DNA of 64,000 nucleotides from Euglena gracilis (Eukaryota > Euglenida > Euglenophyceae > Euglenales): contig CP154957.1 of assembly GCA_039621445.1 (NCBI GenBank), positions 32,258,399 through 32,322,398 of the forward strand, written 5' to 3'. Position 1 is the stretch's first letter. Every line of letters starts with the position of its first letter. The translations under genes and the position numbers were made by a program. This document shows, piece by piece, positions 10,707-21,511 of the stretch. A model generated the notes under the pieces. It was not told where the DNA came from. It worked only from the letters and a program-made list of their open reading frames with translations, and did not search any database.

Positions 10707-12273
10707 AGTCACCAGCAAGAAGCCGATGGGTGGGGGCGTTGCCATCAGCCTCAGGGCAGTGAAAAAGCTGATGAGGTTGGTTCTATCCAGCGAGTCGGCA
10801 CAGTTGACCCGCCGGAAGTCCCGCTGCACAATCTGGGCCATGATGTGCAGCCGCGCTGGGCGGTCCCCGGAGAAAGTCCCTGCAGGAGCCAATGCCCCAG
10901 TGCAAGGCGGAGTTGGGTCCATCAGCCCAGGTCAGGTCAGGCTGTTTTTTTACCAACCCCAGGGAGGGGGGGGGTCGGATCGGGAGTGCCTTGGAGTGCC
11001 TGCCCAGGCAGACCCCCCCCCCCGGGGTGGTCGGCACCCGACAAAAATACGGCCTGGCCCCAGTCCCTAAATGCCCAAGCCACTCAGTGCTTGAGAGGGG
11101 GAAATAGGAACACAGCGGAAATGAACGTCGGGAAATGCGTACTCTCGAACTGAACACAGCCTTTGGGACATGTGCACACGTGCCTCCCTCGGACCTCACA
11201 ACAGCGTGAGGATCCGGGCGCATGGGACGCATGGCTTGGAGGGCGCACCGGAGGACAGCACGGAGGACGCGGCCCGCAGGGGCAGGCACTGCCAGGCGTC
11301 CGCCACCGCCCCCTGCACCCCGAGCCGGCGGACGGCGCCGTGCCAGTCGAAGTGGAGGTACCCCAGCGTGGCCTGGCAGACGGCCGCCAGGAGGGACACA
11401 GTAGCGCGTGCCACGTGGCACGCACTACGGTGGCGGGGAAAGGCAGCTTCCCATGACCGACTTCCTTCCGGCCCATGCCCCTCCCCCTCCGCACTGGGGA
11501 CGTCCTTCGATGTTTGCACTGCGGCAGCATCACTTTCCAATGTGAGGAACGGGCAGAGAAAAAGAAAGAAATTGTTTGACTGCGAGACGGGAAAGGGTTG
11601 GGGGAGCAAACCAACCGAAGGACTACCTGGTGTCCCACTTTTCCCAATTCTTCACCATTCTTGGGCACATATTTTCAGTAGCAGGTTCTGTTTGCTCCCC
11701 CCCCTTTACACAGAGCTGTCACCCAATCAGCCAAAACCCAGCAGCACCTCACACCTCTCCCAGAGATTTCGCAGCGAGCTGTACGGCCTCTTCGTACTTC
11801 TGGCTGAGGCGTTCCTCAGAGCTGAAAGTACAAGCACCCGTCGACATAATGATACAGGTGGACGAATGCAATCCATCCTCGGAAGCCATCCACGTGAACA
11901 ATCTCTTGAGGAAAAGAATATCAATACTCCAGTTCAGGCATGGGGCGAAAGAAGGGCAACACAGGGGGCATACGGCCAGGCCCGTGACAGCAGATCCACA
12001 ACTTGCACCCCAATGTCCCTGTGGCCCTCCATTGCTGCATCCATGGCTACAATCTTTCGGAGGTGCCCCTGACAAAAACGAGCAGGCAGTGCAGGGAAAT
12101 GCACAACGAACTCCGCTTCTCCAAAACCTGATGACTTGAGGTGGACCAGGTGTGATTCCACCCACCCACCCACACCCACCCACACACACACACACAATGC
12201 GCACACATACAGACACACACACACACACACACAAACACAAACACACACACACACAATGCGCACACATACAGAC

Positions 12274-12304
<31 letters not shown>

Positions 12305-12631
12305 TACACAGGGAGAGAGAGAGAGAGGGAGGGAGGGACACGCAGGCACACACACACACGCACACACACACACACACACACCACAGGCACAGCCACACAC
12401 ACACAGGCATAGACACAGACACAGACACACACACAGCCACACACACACACACACATACACACACACACATACACGGCTGTTCATCATTACCAAACCAATT
12501 CAACTTGAGGGAACCACGCATTGCTGGAATGCGTTCATGCTAAAAAGGATGGATCTCCCAAGGCACCTGATGCCGAGCAGCATTGTGTGCATGCATTCAT
12601 GCATGTTTGTGCGCGTGCTTGTGTGTGTGAG

Positions 12632-12681
<50 letters not shown>

Positions 12682-15600
12682 CGCGCGCGTGTCATGCATT
12701 GGCCACTTTTAAAAAAACGAACACACCAAAAGGGTAGAAAAATACTGTGGCGTGGCAGCATGGCACTGTTCATCGAGGGGCGGCCCAAACAGGCTGTAAA
12801 ACTGCGACGTCCCCTCGTAGTTCAATGTGATGGGAACGGTTCCCCGCCGCCAGATGTGCCGCGCCCATTGGTGGGAGGAACCTAGCGGGAGGAAACGGCT
12901 ATTGCATGCCTTTGGTTTGATTGGACTGTTGAGTGACAGTTAAAAAAAATCAGCCACAGAGGGGGGGACAATACAAAAAGGCACTTCAAAATTGGTATCC
13001 AAATAATTATCATTATTATTATCCAAATAATACAAAGAAATTTACCTCCCCCCCCCTTGTCCAACGACCACTAATGTTCGTCTCTGACCGGGGGGGGGGG
13101 GGCGGTCGCTAAAATGGCCAATGTTCGTCTCCGACCAGGGGAGGTGGTCGTTAGACAAGCGGGGTGGACCCCAAGTCGGAGGAAAATTTACCATAGATGG
13201 GGTATATGGCCATTTTTGGGCTGTTTTTTTTTTTTTTTGCTATTTCTTGACTACGGTTGGCCACTTTTGGCCATTTTTGGACATTTTTGGGGCACTTTTG
13301 GGAATTTTTAGGCATTTTTGACCACTTTTCGCCATGTTTGGTCGCTTTTGGCCACTTTTGGCAACTGTTGGCCACACGTTGACCCCCTTTGCCCATTTTG
13401 GCCACTTTAGGCTGTTTTTGGTTACTTTTGGCCATTTTTGCCTTATTTTTGCTATTTTGACCACTTTTTGGGCACTTTTGGCCATCCTTTGGCCATTTTA
13501 GGCCATTTTGGGCCATTTTTGACTGTTTTTAGCCAACTTTTAGCAATTTTGGCCGAACCAACATCGTATACAAAAAGATCGTCTCTGACCGGGGGGGGTG
13601 GTCGTTAGACAAGCCCGGTCGTTGGACCAGGGGGGGGGGGGTGGTACAAAAAATAAAATGTTACTTGCATAGGAATTTCCTTTTGGACCTCCAGGATGTA
13701 CACTTTTTGCAGGAGAGCACTTCAAAAATTTTGGCAGGACACCACCAAAGGCGCCCCCCCAGGGGGGCCCTTTAGTTGTTCCGTGGGGGGGGGGAGGTGG
13801 TATCCGCGTCACACTTTTCGCCTTTCTTGGTCCTTTTCCCCTGGAAAATGCCCCGGAATCGGGGCAATTGTGGTCGGATTCGGGGATAATGTGTGCTTGT
13901 TTTGAGGAATAGGGTTAGGCACGAGGATTGGCCAACTATAGGACCAATGTTAGACCGGAAGTTAGGGCACCCGTTTCGGAAGATTTTTAGGGTGCTCTTT
14001 TGTCGGAATTTGCCAAAATTCCGCCTAAATTCTAACTTGGTCTGGACCGAGCATAACTTCTCCGTAAATTCCAAAAAACTGGAGCCCTTCAGGAGTCCAG
14101 CTGGAACCCTAACTCTATCCCCCAGTAACTCCCGATAACTATATCCTAACTATATCCTAATATTCATTATGCAACGTTTTCTTTCAAAATGCAACACGTT
14201 AATGCATTGCATATTTTGAACAATAACTTTTGCACTCTTTTTCCACCAAAGACACAGAATCATGAGCAAAAGATTGTATTGCACTTTTATTTTAAAAAAA
14301 TGCAATACAAAGAATCCAAAGCAAAATAAACCAAAGAAGAATCACACACCAATGGCAAGCATGCTGCAAACTTGCATAATGACACAGTTGTACTGGCACA
14401 ATTGCACACATGTTTCAACATTCATTATGGAAAAAATCAAAATGCAAAATTGGTCCAAAAAATGTGGAGTGCGGATGTCTGGGGATTCTGGAAGAAGGGC
14501 AACCTCCCTGTGGAATCATCCTAAAACTGGGAGGTGGAATCGTGCAAAAAAAAAACGGGACGTAATATTCTAAACTTTTCATTGTGCAAAAATGAAAAAA
14601 ATTCACTTTTTTTAAAATACGCCAAAAATGCAAACTTGCATATCCTCCCCTGGTTCGATACCCAACATCCTCTGGTTGTGGATTTGTGGACGGGATCTAT
14701 GACTCGCATTCGAAAAAGTCAAAGCACAGTGCTCCTGGAAACAGAGCACCTGCCGGCAACGCGCCTTCCTCCTCCCACCACAGGAACAGTTCGCATTCGA
14801 ACTCGTTGCCCGGGTGGCCTGCGAGGTTGAGGCCCCGGCCCGTGATGCGGGGCCCCCGGCAGGGCTACATACTGGGGAAGTGCACGGGAGCGCACTTTTT
14901 AGGAAACAAATTTCAGGGTGTGTAACTTTTCAGGGGTCAGTGATTTCAGGGGGGGGAACATTTAGGATGGGAACAGAAACTGCAAAAAAGGCAAATTGCC
15001 CAAAAGGTCAAAAGACGGGTCAAATTGTGGAAAGGGCAAAATGGATCAGGCTCAATCCCAGTTGGGGGGTGCGCACTTTGCAGTGAGGAAGTTTCGGATC
15101 CCCGGGGGTGCGCACTTACCGGGGGGGGGGGGGGCTCCACCTGCCCCTCCCCCTCCCGGCCACCGACCGGGGTCCTACGGAGGGGGGGGGGGTCATGCGC
15201 ACATCCTGACCTACAACCCACGACCGAGGGGTGGTCGGTAAATAGGAGTGGTCGGTGGGCATGGGAGGGGGGGGGGGCACAGGTACCGCACGGCCCCCCT
15301 GCTCCGGCGGGCGCCACAGCCAGCCCTGGCCCTGGGTTGCGGCGGTCCTGCCGGCAGAGCAGCGCCAGCGAGAGGCGGGCGCGGCAGCGACCCGGCACGA
15401 GTCAGGGGGCTGGGGGTGCCAAGCAACCCGGTGCACATCAAGGAGGAGCCGCCCGCCCACCGCTTGGGGGGTCGGGAACCTGGAAACTGTTGGTGCATGA
15501 CGTTTGGCGGACAAAAAGTGCCGGCAAAGCATCCCACCGGGCAAAGTTCTGGTTCCGGATGACGGAAACGATTCGGGTTGTGCCCACTTCAATCTGGGTA

Positions 15601-18600
15601 TTATTTGGGAACTTAAATTTTATATTGTTGGGAACACCTTTTCCTTGAAGGGGGAAAAGCAATAGCCAACTGCCTTTACTTGCTGGGTTGCCAACAGGAA
15701 ACCCTCCATCCCAGTTGGGGGGTTACACACTGAGTTTGGAAAAGCAAAATGCCGACAGATAGGGCATTCCAGGGGCATCTTCTTCTTTTGAAAATCGCCA
15801 GACACTTCCTTTGCTTCCGCTTCATTTTCGGAATATTTTGAAAAAAATCGATTTTTGCCCAAAAAAAACGAAAATAACCGACTAAAAACTAGCAGTCACC
15901 CAGCCTCTTGTGGGGAGATTAACCCAAGCCACCAGCACACAACCGCAGCTACAGCCACATCGCTGGACAGGGACATCGTCTTTGGGGCTCAGTGGGATGC
16001 ACTGGCTGCCAGCATAACCTCTAAAGAGCACAAACAGAAGGGGGCGGCCACTGCTCCTGCTCAGGCTAAGCAACCTCCTCCAAATTGGCCCATGCGAGTC
16101 CAGACAAAAAGAAAGTCTGGGCCACCGGAGAGGGAAATAAGCGGGGTGGTTGCCGCCCTGCCCAGGCCCAGCATGGCCCATGCCAAAATGTGACCCAGTC
16201 CTTGTCTAAGTCCTGTACCTTTGGTGAAAGGACAGGGGCTGCAACAACAATTGTTGTGGGCACATTTCTTTGTGGAAACGTTTTGGAGAGCACAATGAAT
16301 CACACAATCGCTGGGACCCTTCTGCTGTGGGATTTGTTTTGCCAGAAAAAGACAGCCAGACACCAAGCGGAGAACCAGATAGGGCATTTTCGACAGGTGC
16401 AGTTAATGAGCGGCCAGGAATGGGAAGTCCGCCTTTCTGTCAGGTACCCCACAGTCCATTCAAACAGAAACATGATATGGCAGAGCTGCCAACTCACCTG
16501 AGCAGCACTGTGCACACGTCCTCCAGCCCGGCGTCGGCGAAGGGCCGCCGCAGCACGGCCGTCCAGTCAAACTCCGCTGCCCAGGGGGTCAGCCAGTCGT
16601 CGGCAGCACACGCCCCCGACCCGTTGACACCATCACACCTTACCATTTGGCATCACAGCTCTGTCAGCCAACAGCAGTGTCTCATTGGTACAAAATCCAT
16701 CGATGGGAAAACCTGCTGGACGCTCCGTTTTGGGAAGAGAGCTGTTTCCGGCCTGAGTTCATGGCTGTGTTTTTTGCTGTGTGTACAGTACATGCACACA
16801 CATGTACATATACTACTGTACATGTCTATCAACGGCATTCCCACACCCGCGATGTATATATCTATATCTATATCTATATCTATATCTATATCTATATCTA
16901 TATCTATATCTATATCTATATCTATATCTATATCTATATCTATATCTATATCTATATCTATATCTATATCTATATATAACAATACACGAAGAGTGGGCTG
17001 GTCGCGGCGCAGCCCGTAGGGTAGGGGCGCCGTCAGATCCGCCCCCAGGCTGAAGAAGTGCGTCTGGGCGAGGCTCATCGCCAACAGCTCCTCCACCGCC
17101 GCCCTCTCCGCCTCCGTCTGGTCCTCCTCGCCTGCCGCTCTGGGGCTGGGGGCAGGAAGGCGGAGGCGGATATGGTGCCCCTGCCGATCCAAGGCACACC
17201 AGTTTTAGCGAATGGGTCCTCGAAGCAGGAGTGCGTTCCAAAAGAGTAAACTGATACCCCGACAACACATACACTGCGGGGTGTGACTGGCCGCCAGACC
17301 AGCCGCCCTTGCTGGGAGGGGCAGTCCACCCCAACCCCCTCTGTTAGGGCTTCCAACGGTGACCGTTTTAGTTTCATCTCGCCGCCGAGGCAAAAATTCT
17401 CTGGCATCAATTTCCGGCTCAATGCAAAAGTGGAAGCACCCCCCACACTCCCTGCTCCCTGGGTGGAAATCAATGGGACCCACGTCGAACGCTCAACTTC
17501 GAAGACTTCTGCATCTGGATGCGCAGGAGGCATGAGAAGGAGGTCTTATAAAATATCTGGGCAGATCTACATATGCAATGATGCAATGCAACCCGTGCAC
17601 AAGAGAAATAATTGTCTGCCTTCAGTGGGAGCCAGAGTGCTGCTTGGAGAACCCCTTAGCTTGCCCAGCTGGGGGGGGGGGAAAGCAAATGCCACATGGG
17701 TCCGGCCGCAGCTGGTTTAGACCAGGAATTCTGGTGAGGACCCTAAAATCATCGTTTCTCATCCGCAGACCAGAACTTTGGCAGGGCAACTTCGGCTTGG
17801 TGTGTCAATACAACAGAAGAAGCATTGCATACCCTACAAAACAAAACCAAAAACGACCGCAGCAGCAGCAGCAGCAACTACAGCGATGATGACGACGACG
17901 ACGACGACCACGCGGACGAGGAGGACGACAACGACGATCAGAACAATGATTAAAACGACTTCAACGGCGGCGGCGACGACGACACACCACTCACAGGGAA
18001 GGCAATCCGGATGGTGGCCTCGTCGACGCAGAGCAAAAAGCTGGTGGAGCCGATGGTGCAGCTGCCGCAGACCCTAATTGCCTCATGTTGGAGGGTCGGC
18101 ATCCGAGTGGAATGCTACAGGAGGTTGGCCTGGAGTCGCAACAAACCAGATGCCAAACACACACACAAAAAAACGTGCTCAGGGCTCTGGTTCACGGCTG
18201 CTGAATCTGCATCCTGTGGAGAAAAGTGGGGTTGGTGTGATTAAACAAAAGAGAAGCAGCTTCTCATCATATAAAAAAAGGAGTCCCGACCCACCCTGAC
18301 GTTCCACACAGGGTAGCGGCCCCGACACATCGCACTGCAGGGCTTGCCAGGCAGCTTGTGGGGTGTAAAATGTGCCAGGTCCTGCAGAAAAATGGGCGAA
18401 GAAGTTGTTGAAGAAGTGGCCATGGGTGAGGCAAGAATCCATCGGGGGGAGGGGGCAGAAAAGACTTATTTCTTTCGCCTGGCATGACCACAAAAAAAAT
18501 GCAGGGCCAGGGGCAGACCAAAGAGACGAGTAACAGTGCCCGTCTCCGGCGCCAATGTCGCAACGATCCACCCTTCGGGCCGGGCTGCCAGCAGGTACCA

Positions 18601-18699
18601 GTGCCAGTCCTCTGAGTGCAACACTGCCGCCCGGGATTCAGCAACAGGGCTGCGTTGGAGTTCCCTCTGTGGGTCAGTGATGCGAACGTGATGTGCCAT
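9339..18699 (-). CDS. SAC-domain phosphoinositide phosphatase (SAC9-like catalytic core)
   Basis: Hydrolyses phosphates from phosphoinositides on membranes. ATG at 18699-18697. Exons: 18699-18519 (HWYLLAARPEGWIVATLA); 18381-18295; about 18073-17995 (IGSTSFLLCVDEATIRIAFP); 17518-17465 (VFEVERSTWVPL); 17147 to about 17000 (THFFSLGADLT); about 16600-16498 (EFDWTAVL); about 15390-15332 (LLCRQDRRNPG); 14854 to about 14783 (GRGLNLAGHPGNEFECEL); 12881 to about 12770 (WRRGTVP); 12068-11974 (VVDLLSR); 11821-11755; 11393 to about 11200 (LGYLHFDWHG); about 10879-10705 (RVNCADSLDRTN, the CX5R catalytic loop); 10452-10235; 9965 to about 9848 (GDTISQIFTGSAAMHS); 9507-9339, stop TGA. Estimated 620-650 aa: a complete SAC domain with almost nothing beyond it, unlike plant SAC9 with its long WW-containing tail. 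Frame is verified across 18518/18381, 17464/17147, 15331/14854, 11973/11821, 10704/10452, 10234/9965 and 9847/9507. Some junctions (after 16498, 11755, 11200) are unresolved. Confidence 0.88.
10621..10704. repeat. (CA)n microsatellite at a SAC exon boundary
   Basis: About 42 uninterrupted CA units. On the coding strand this is (TG)n and begins at the donor of the catalytic exon, so the microsatellite supplies the GTGTGT donor at 10704. Confidence 0.9.
10938..11056. mobile_element. MITE-like element, CAGGCTG type (old copy)
   Basis: 119 bp, beginning CAGGCTGTTTTTTACC and ending with the near complement ACAAAAATACGGCCTG. The poly-G/C interior carries GGAGTGCCTTGGAGTGCCTG, also found in the copy at 35635-35736, so the two belong to one subfamily. 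The 8-bp flanks match at only 4 of 8 positions. Lies in a SAC-gene intron. Confidence 0.6.
12172..12475. repeat. Interrupted CA-rich microsatellite
   Basis: CA repeats with a tandem segment of about 60 bp (AATGCGCACACATACAGACA unit occurs twice) and a short GGGAGAGAGAGAG island. Intronic in the SAC gene. Confidence 0.85.
12635..12690. repeat. (TG)n followed by (GC)n microsatellite
   Basis: About 19 TG units run directly into eight GC units; an alternating purine-pyrimidine tract able to adopt Z-DNA. Intronic in the SAC gene. Confidence 0.85.
13075..13655. repeat. Repeated CGTCTCTGACCGGGG blocks flanking a degenerate TTTTGGCCAC tandem tract
   Basis: The block CGTCTCTGACCGGGGG followed by TGGTCGTTAGACAAGC appears near 13080, 13121 and 13577. 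Between the last two lies about 340 bp of degenerate TTTTGGCCAC-like units (13211-13560). This looks like a composite repetitive element within a SAC-gene intron. Not coding. Confidence 0.6.
14855..15331 (-). other. Nonconventional intron (SAC gene), 477 nt
   Basis: Joins RRNPG to PRITGRGLN exactly in frame. CAGGGCT at +4 pairs perfectly with AGCCCTG ending at -6. The 8 nt preceding CAG (CCCAGGGC) and following CTG (CCGGGGGC) match at 6 of 8 positions. The textbook example in this window. Confidence 0.88.
16855..16977. repeat. (TATATC)n hexanucleotide microsatellite
   Basis: About 20 nearly perfect copies of TATATC in an intron of the SAC gene. The isoleucine/tyrosine-rich reading frames here are artefacts of the repeat. 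Confidence 0.92.
17148..17464 (-). other. Nonconventional intron (SAC gene), 317 nt
   Basis: CAG at +4 to +6 and CTG at -8 to -6 give a phase-0 join between WVPLIS and SPRAAGEE. CAGG and CCTG pair. The 8-nt flanks match at 4 of 8 positions. The removed ends are not GT-AG. Confidence 0.65.
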
Positions 18700-19464
18700 C
18701 GGTGAAGGCAGTGGAAGACATATAAGAATCGTCGAGAGTTACCATTCAGATTCAAAGGGCAGATTGAATGCCAATATAGGGAAACAAAACGTTTCACTGA
18801 ATTCGCAAACTTATTTATTTATTTGAATTTTTTTTAACTTATTTAAAATGGGAGGTGTGGAATGGAAGCTGGAATGATAAATAAAAATGAAAAGATGCAA
18901 AAAAAATGAACCAAACAATTCCCTTCAATTTGACCTAATTTAAGAACCCTGTTTCGGAGAGGTAGATCACTCAAATTCCCGCCCAGTGCTGGAATAAAAG
19001 TGTAAATGCTCAAACCCATTACCCTCTGTCCAAGTCTCCCTGTAGCTCCTCTCAATGGGGTCCCAAGTAACCCTGATCGTTGTGAAGGACCAGCTTGGCC
19101 TGGCCAGTGCTGCTGCTCTCCGACTTCACCTCTGCTCTCTGCTCGGCGCCAACCCCAGCCATTGGCTGGGTCACGGGGTCATGGTTGATAAAACCACTGC
19201 CCAAGCCATAATAAAAACAGATACAAAAGCAGACGATCAATGAGAGTCTGAGAGTAAAGAGGCACAGCAGTCCACGCTGTGCACCTCTCATGCCAGATCA
19301 TAAAACAATCAGCGATTTTTTTGTCAAACTAATCAGCCAAAATTCAAAAAAACTCAAAAAATGGTCATGTTGGGAAACAAAGGGACTTTTAAGGGTTTCA
19401 CAGAGGATCCATTATGCGATACAAGAGACAGGTCAGGAAAGGAAACTTGAGCCGAACAACCTGA

Positions 19465-19545
19465 ACCCCAACCCCAACCCTAACCCTAACCCTATTCCTG
19501 ACCCCTAACCCTAAACCTATCCATAACAATTAACCCCAACCCCAA
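19465..19545. repeat. Short interstitial telomere-like CCCTAA tract
   Basis: Contains CCCTAACCCTAACCCTA with degenerate neighbours (CCCCAA, ACCCCTAACCCTAAACC). Euglenid telomeres are TTAGGG-type (established). Too short and imperfect to be a telomere. Confidence 0.6.
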
Positions 19546-20159
19546 CCCAAAACCGGGAGCAGGCCGTCCACACCACACACCTGTCCGGGACATCTCCTGT
19601 GGGTGTGCAACAACACAAGTGTATTAGGGTCCAGGCCCACTTCTTAAGAGCAAGTGCCCCCATCGTTTAAGAAGTGGGTCCTGGCCTCAGGGGCAAGCGC
19701 TCTCTCACACTCAAAAGCCAACCGTGTAGATTTTGCAGCGCGGGTGCAAGGAAGAACCCTGCGGCTGGCTTCTGGGTCAAATGAACTGCAGCCACATTTC
19801 CAGCGAACCACAGCAGGCAACAACTGTGGCGGAAAGCGCTGTGGGGGTGCCGCTGCCGGATCGTCACATGAGTGCACAACGTCAGTGCCGCAAGTGTGAA
19901 TGAGGGACGAGGCCCGATGGTCACCGCCAGCAGAGTTCAAGTGTATATAAGGACAGAGGGGAAGGACACAGGGGGGAACTCATTTCAGGGCCAGGCGAAG
20001 GACCCAGTAGAGGGGTTTGAAACAACACACAAACAAAAAAACAAAAACCAGAGGCGTTATTCCTTTAATCAAAATTTATTCACCTTGAAAGTCTGCTTAA
20101 ATAATACTTTTTTTAAAAAAGTAATAACTTTAAAAGAAATAACAAAATTACTCATACCC

Positions 20160-20413
20160 CCCCCTAGTCGTACGACCACCCCTCATTTACGACCACCCCC
20201 AGTCACAGGTTGCAGGTCATGGGGGTGTTATGACCACCCCCCGCCCCCCGGTCACAGGTTGCAGGTTGCGAAAAATTTAACACCACCTTACCTACGACCG
20301 CCCCCTCATTTATGACCACCCCCCGGTCACAGGTTGCAGGTTATGGGGGTGTTACGACCTCCCCCCCCCGGTCACAGGTCGCAGGAACCCGGTCGTACGA
20401 CTAGGGGGGGGGG
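20160..20413. mobile_element. Inverted-repeat element with CTAGTCGTACGACC ends
   Basis: Starts CCCCCTAGTCGTACGACC and ends GGTCGTACGACTAGGGGG, a perfect inverted repeat. The interior has three related blocks containing GTCACAGGTTGCAGG and GGGGGTGTTA(T/C)GACC. The ends are not of the CAG...CTG type and no target duplication was seen. Probably a separate foldback family. Confidence 0.6.
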
Positions 20414-21511
20414 GGATCATTTATTTCACTGCTCAATTTCTTCTTTGGAACCTTCATACATGAATTTCTGCAGCTGGAGGTATGAAAAAACAGCACGTTT
20501 TCTTCCAGTGAATAATAAGCGGCATAACTCGTGCTTAACGATTTGCCTTTGTCAGTGTACGCATTTTCCCAAACCAAGATTCTTTTTGAAAAAGACAATA
20601 CCTGACTCCCTAAACCCAAATTATGTGATCAGGATGCGACGTGGACAAAATTCCTTAAATGCAATATGCTGCCCAAGTGGTGGTAGAAACTAAAATCTTG
20701 GCTCTAGAGGTGGTTCCTTGTGGGGGGGGGGGCCTTTTCTGGCATTTGATGGAAACAAAGCTGACTATCCGAGGACTGGGCAAAAATCAAATCAGTTCAT
20801 ATAAAATCGAACATGCAGAACCACCTAAATGTCTTTGAAGAACCATTTCAAACAACCAACCCAACCCAACCCAACCCAACCCAATCCAACCCCAACAACA
20901 ATTTAAGAAACAGTGTATTTTCGAGATATGGGCGCATTTTTTTTTTTTTTTTGATGGAGATGCTGAACATTTGCCTTTTTTTCAGGGAAAATGACTGTTT
21001 GTTTTCATACCATTTCAAAGTGTTCACCGAATTTCATCTGCCACCAGCTTTGGCAGAACCAATTTTACCCAAAAGAGAGTATTTTGAGGACCCAGTTAGG
21101 ACCCGGAGGACGATTCAGACCCACAACCCAGCCCCCCAGGGGGGTTGGATGGGGGGGGATAGGGGGACTCACTTTTTGGGGGTTCATTTTGGGGTCCCAA
21201 AAAGTTTTCGGTGCTTCGCGCCGAAAATATAGCACCCCCCCCCTCCGGGTTGTACCCACTCGGCCCGACCGCCACCCCCTGGGGGGGTGGAGGCGCTGGG
21301 CAGACCCCCCATAGGTCACCAAACCTTCGTTCTTTGAGCCAGATTCTTCGTTTCGTTCTTTGAGAGAGACACCAACCAGCTTTTGACTCTGTAATTTTGT
21401 CACTTTAGTTGAACCGGCATCCTTTTGTGTGCAACGTTTTATCATCTGAGTGGGAAAAGAACACTGGTTTGGCCACCCAAAAAAGGCCCCACAGCGACGC
21501 AGTGCTCGAGC

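Larger units (their letters stand above)
18700..21511. other. Spacer between SAC and prefoldin genes
   Basis: No conserved coding segment was recognised. It contains a short tract of CCCCAACCCTAACCCTAACC with degenerate telomere-like copies (19465-19545), the inverted-repeat element at 20160-20413, a CCCAA tandem near 20855-20890, and a poly-G/C block (21120-21310) with the recurrent TTCGGTGCTTCGCGCCGAAA palindrome. Polymerase II promoters cannot be identified by eye here. Confidence 0.5.

Noticed and set aside
10307-12720. Long Cys/Val, Thr/His and Arg/Glu-rich open frames over CA/TG repeats
   Set aside because: Translations of dinucleotide microsatellites. The only real coding parts nearby are short SAC exons.
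15332-16498. GT-type donor (GTGAGT at 16497) joined to a CTG-8 acceptor before the LLCRQDRR exon
   Set aside because: Counting the phase shows the join would be out of frame, so I do not claim hybrid GT/CTG introns.
19065-19172. Short minus-strand frame MAGVGAEQRAEVKSESSSTG
   Set aside because: Only 36 codons, no recognised family, no exon signals or partners; more likely chance in the spacer.
19465-19545. Telomere or chromosome end
   Set aside because: Only a few CCCTAA units, imperfect, with genes on both sides.
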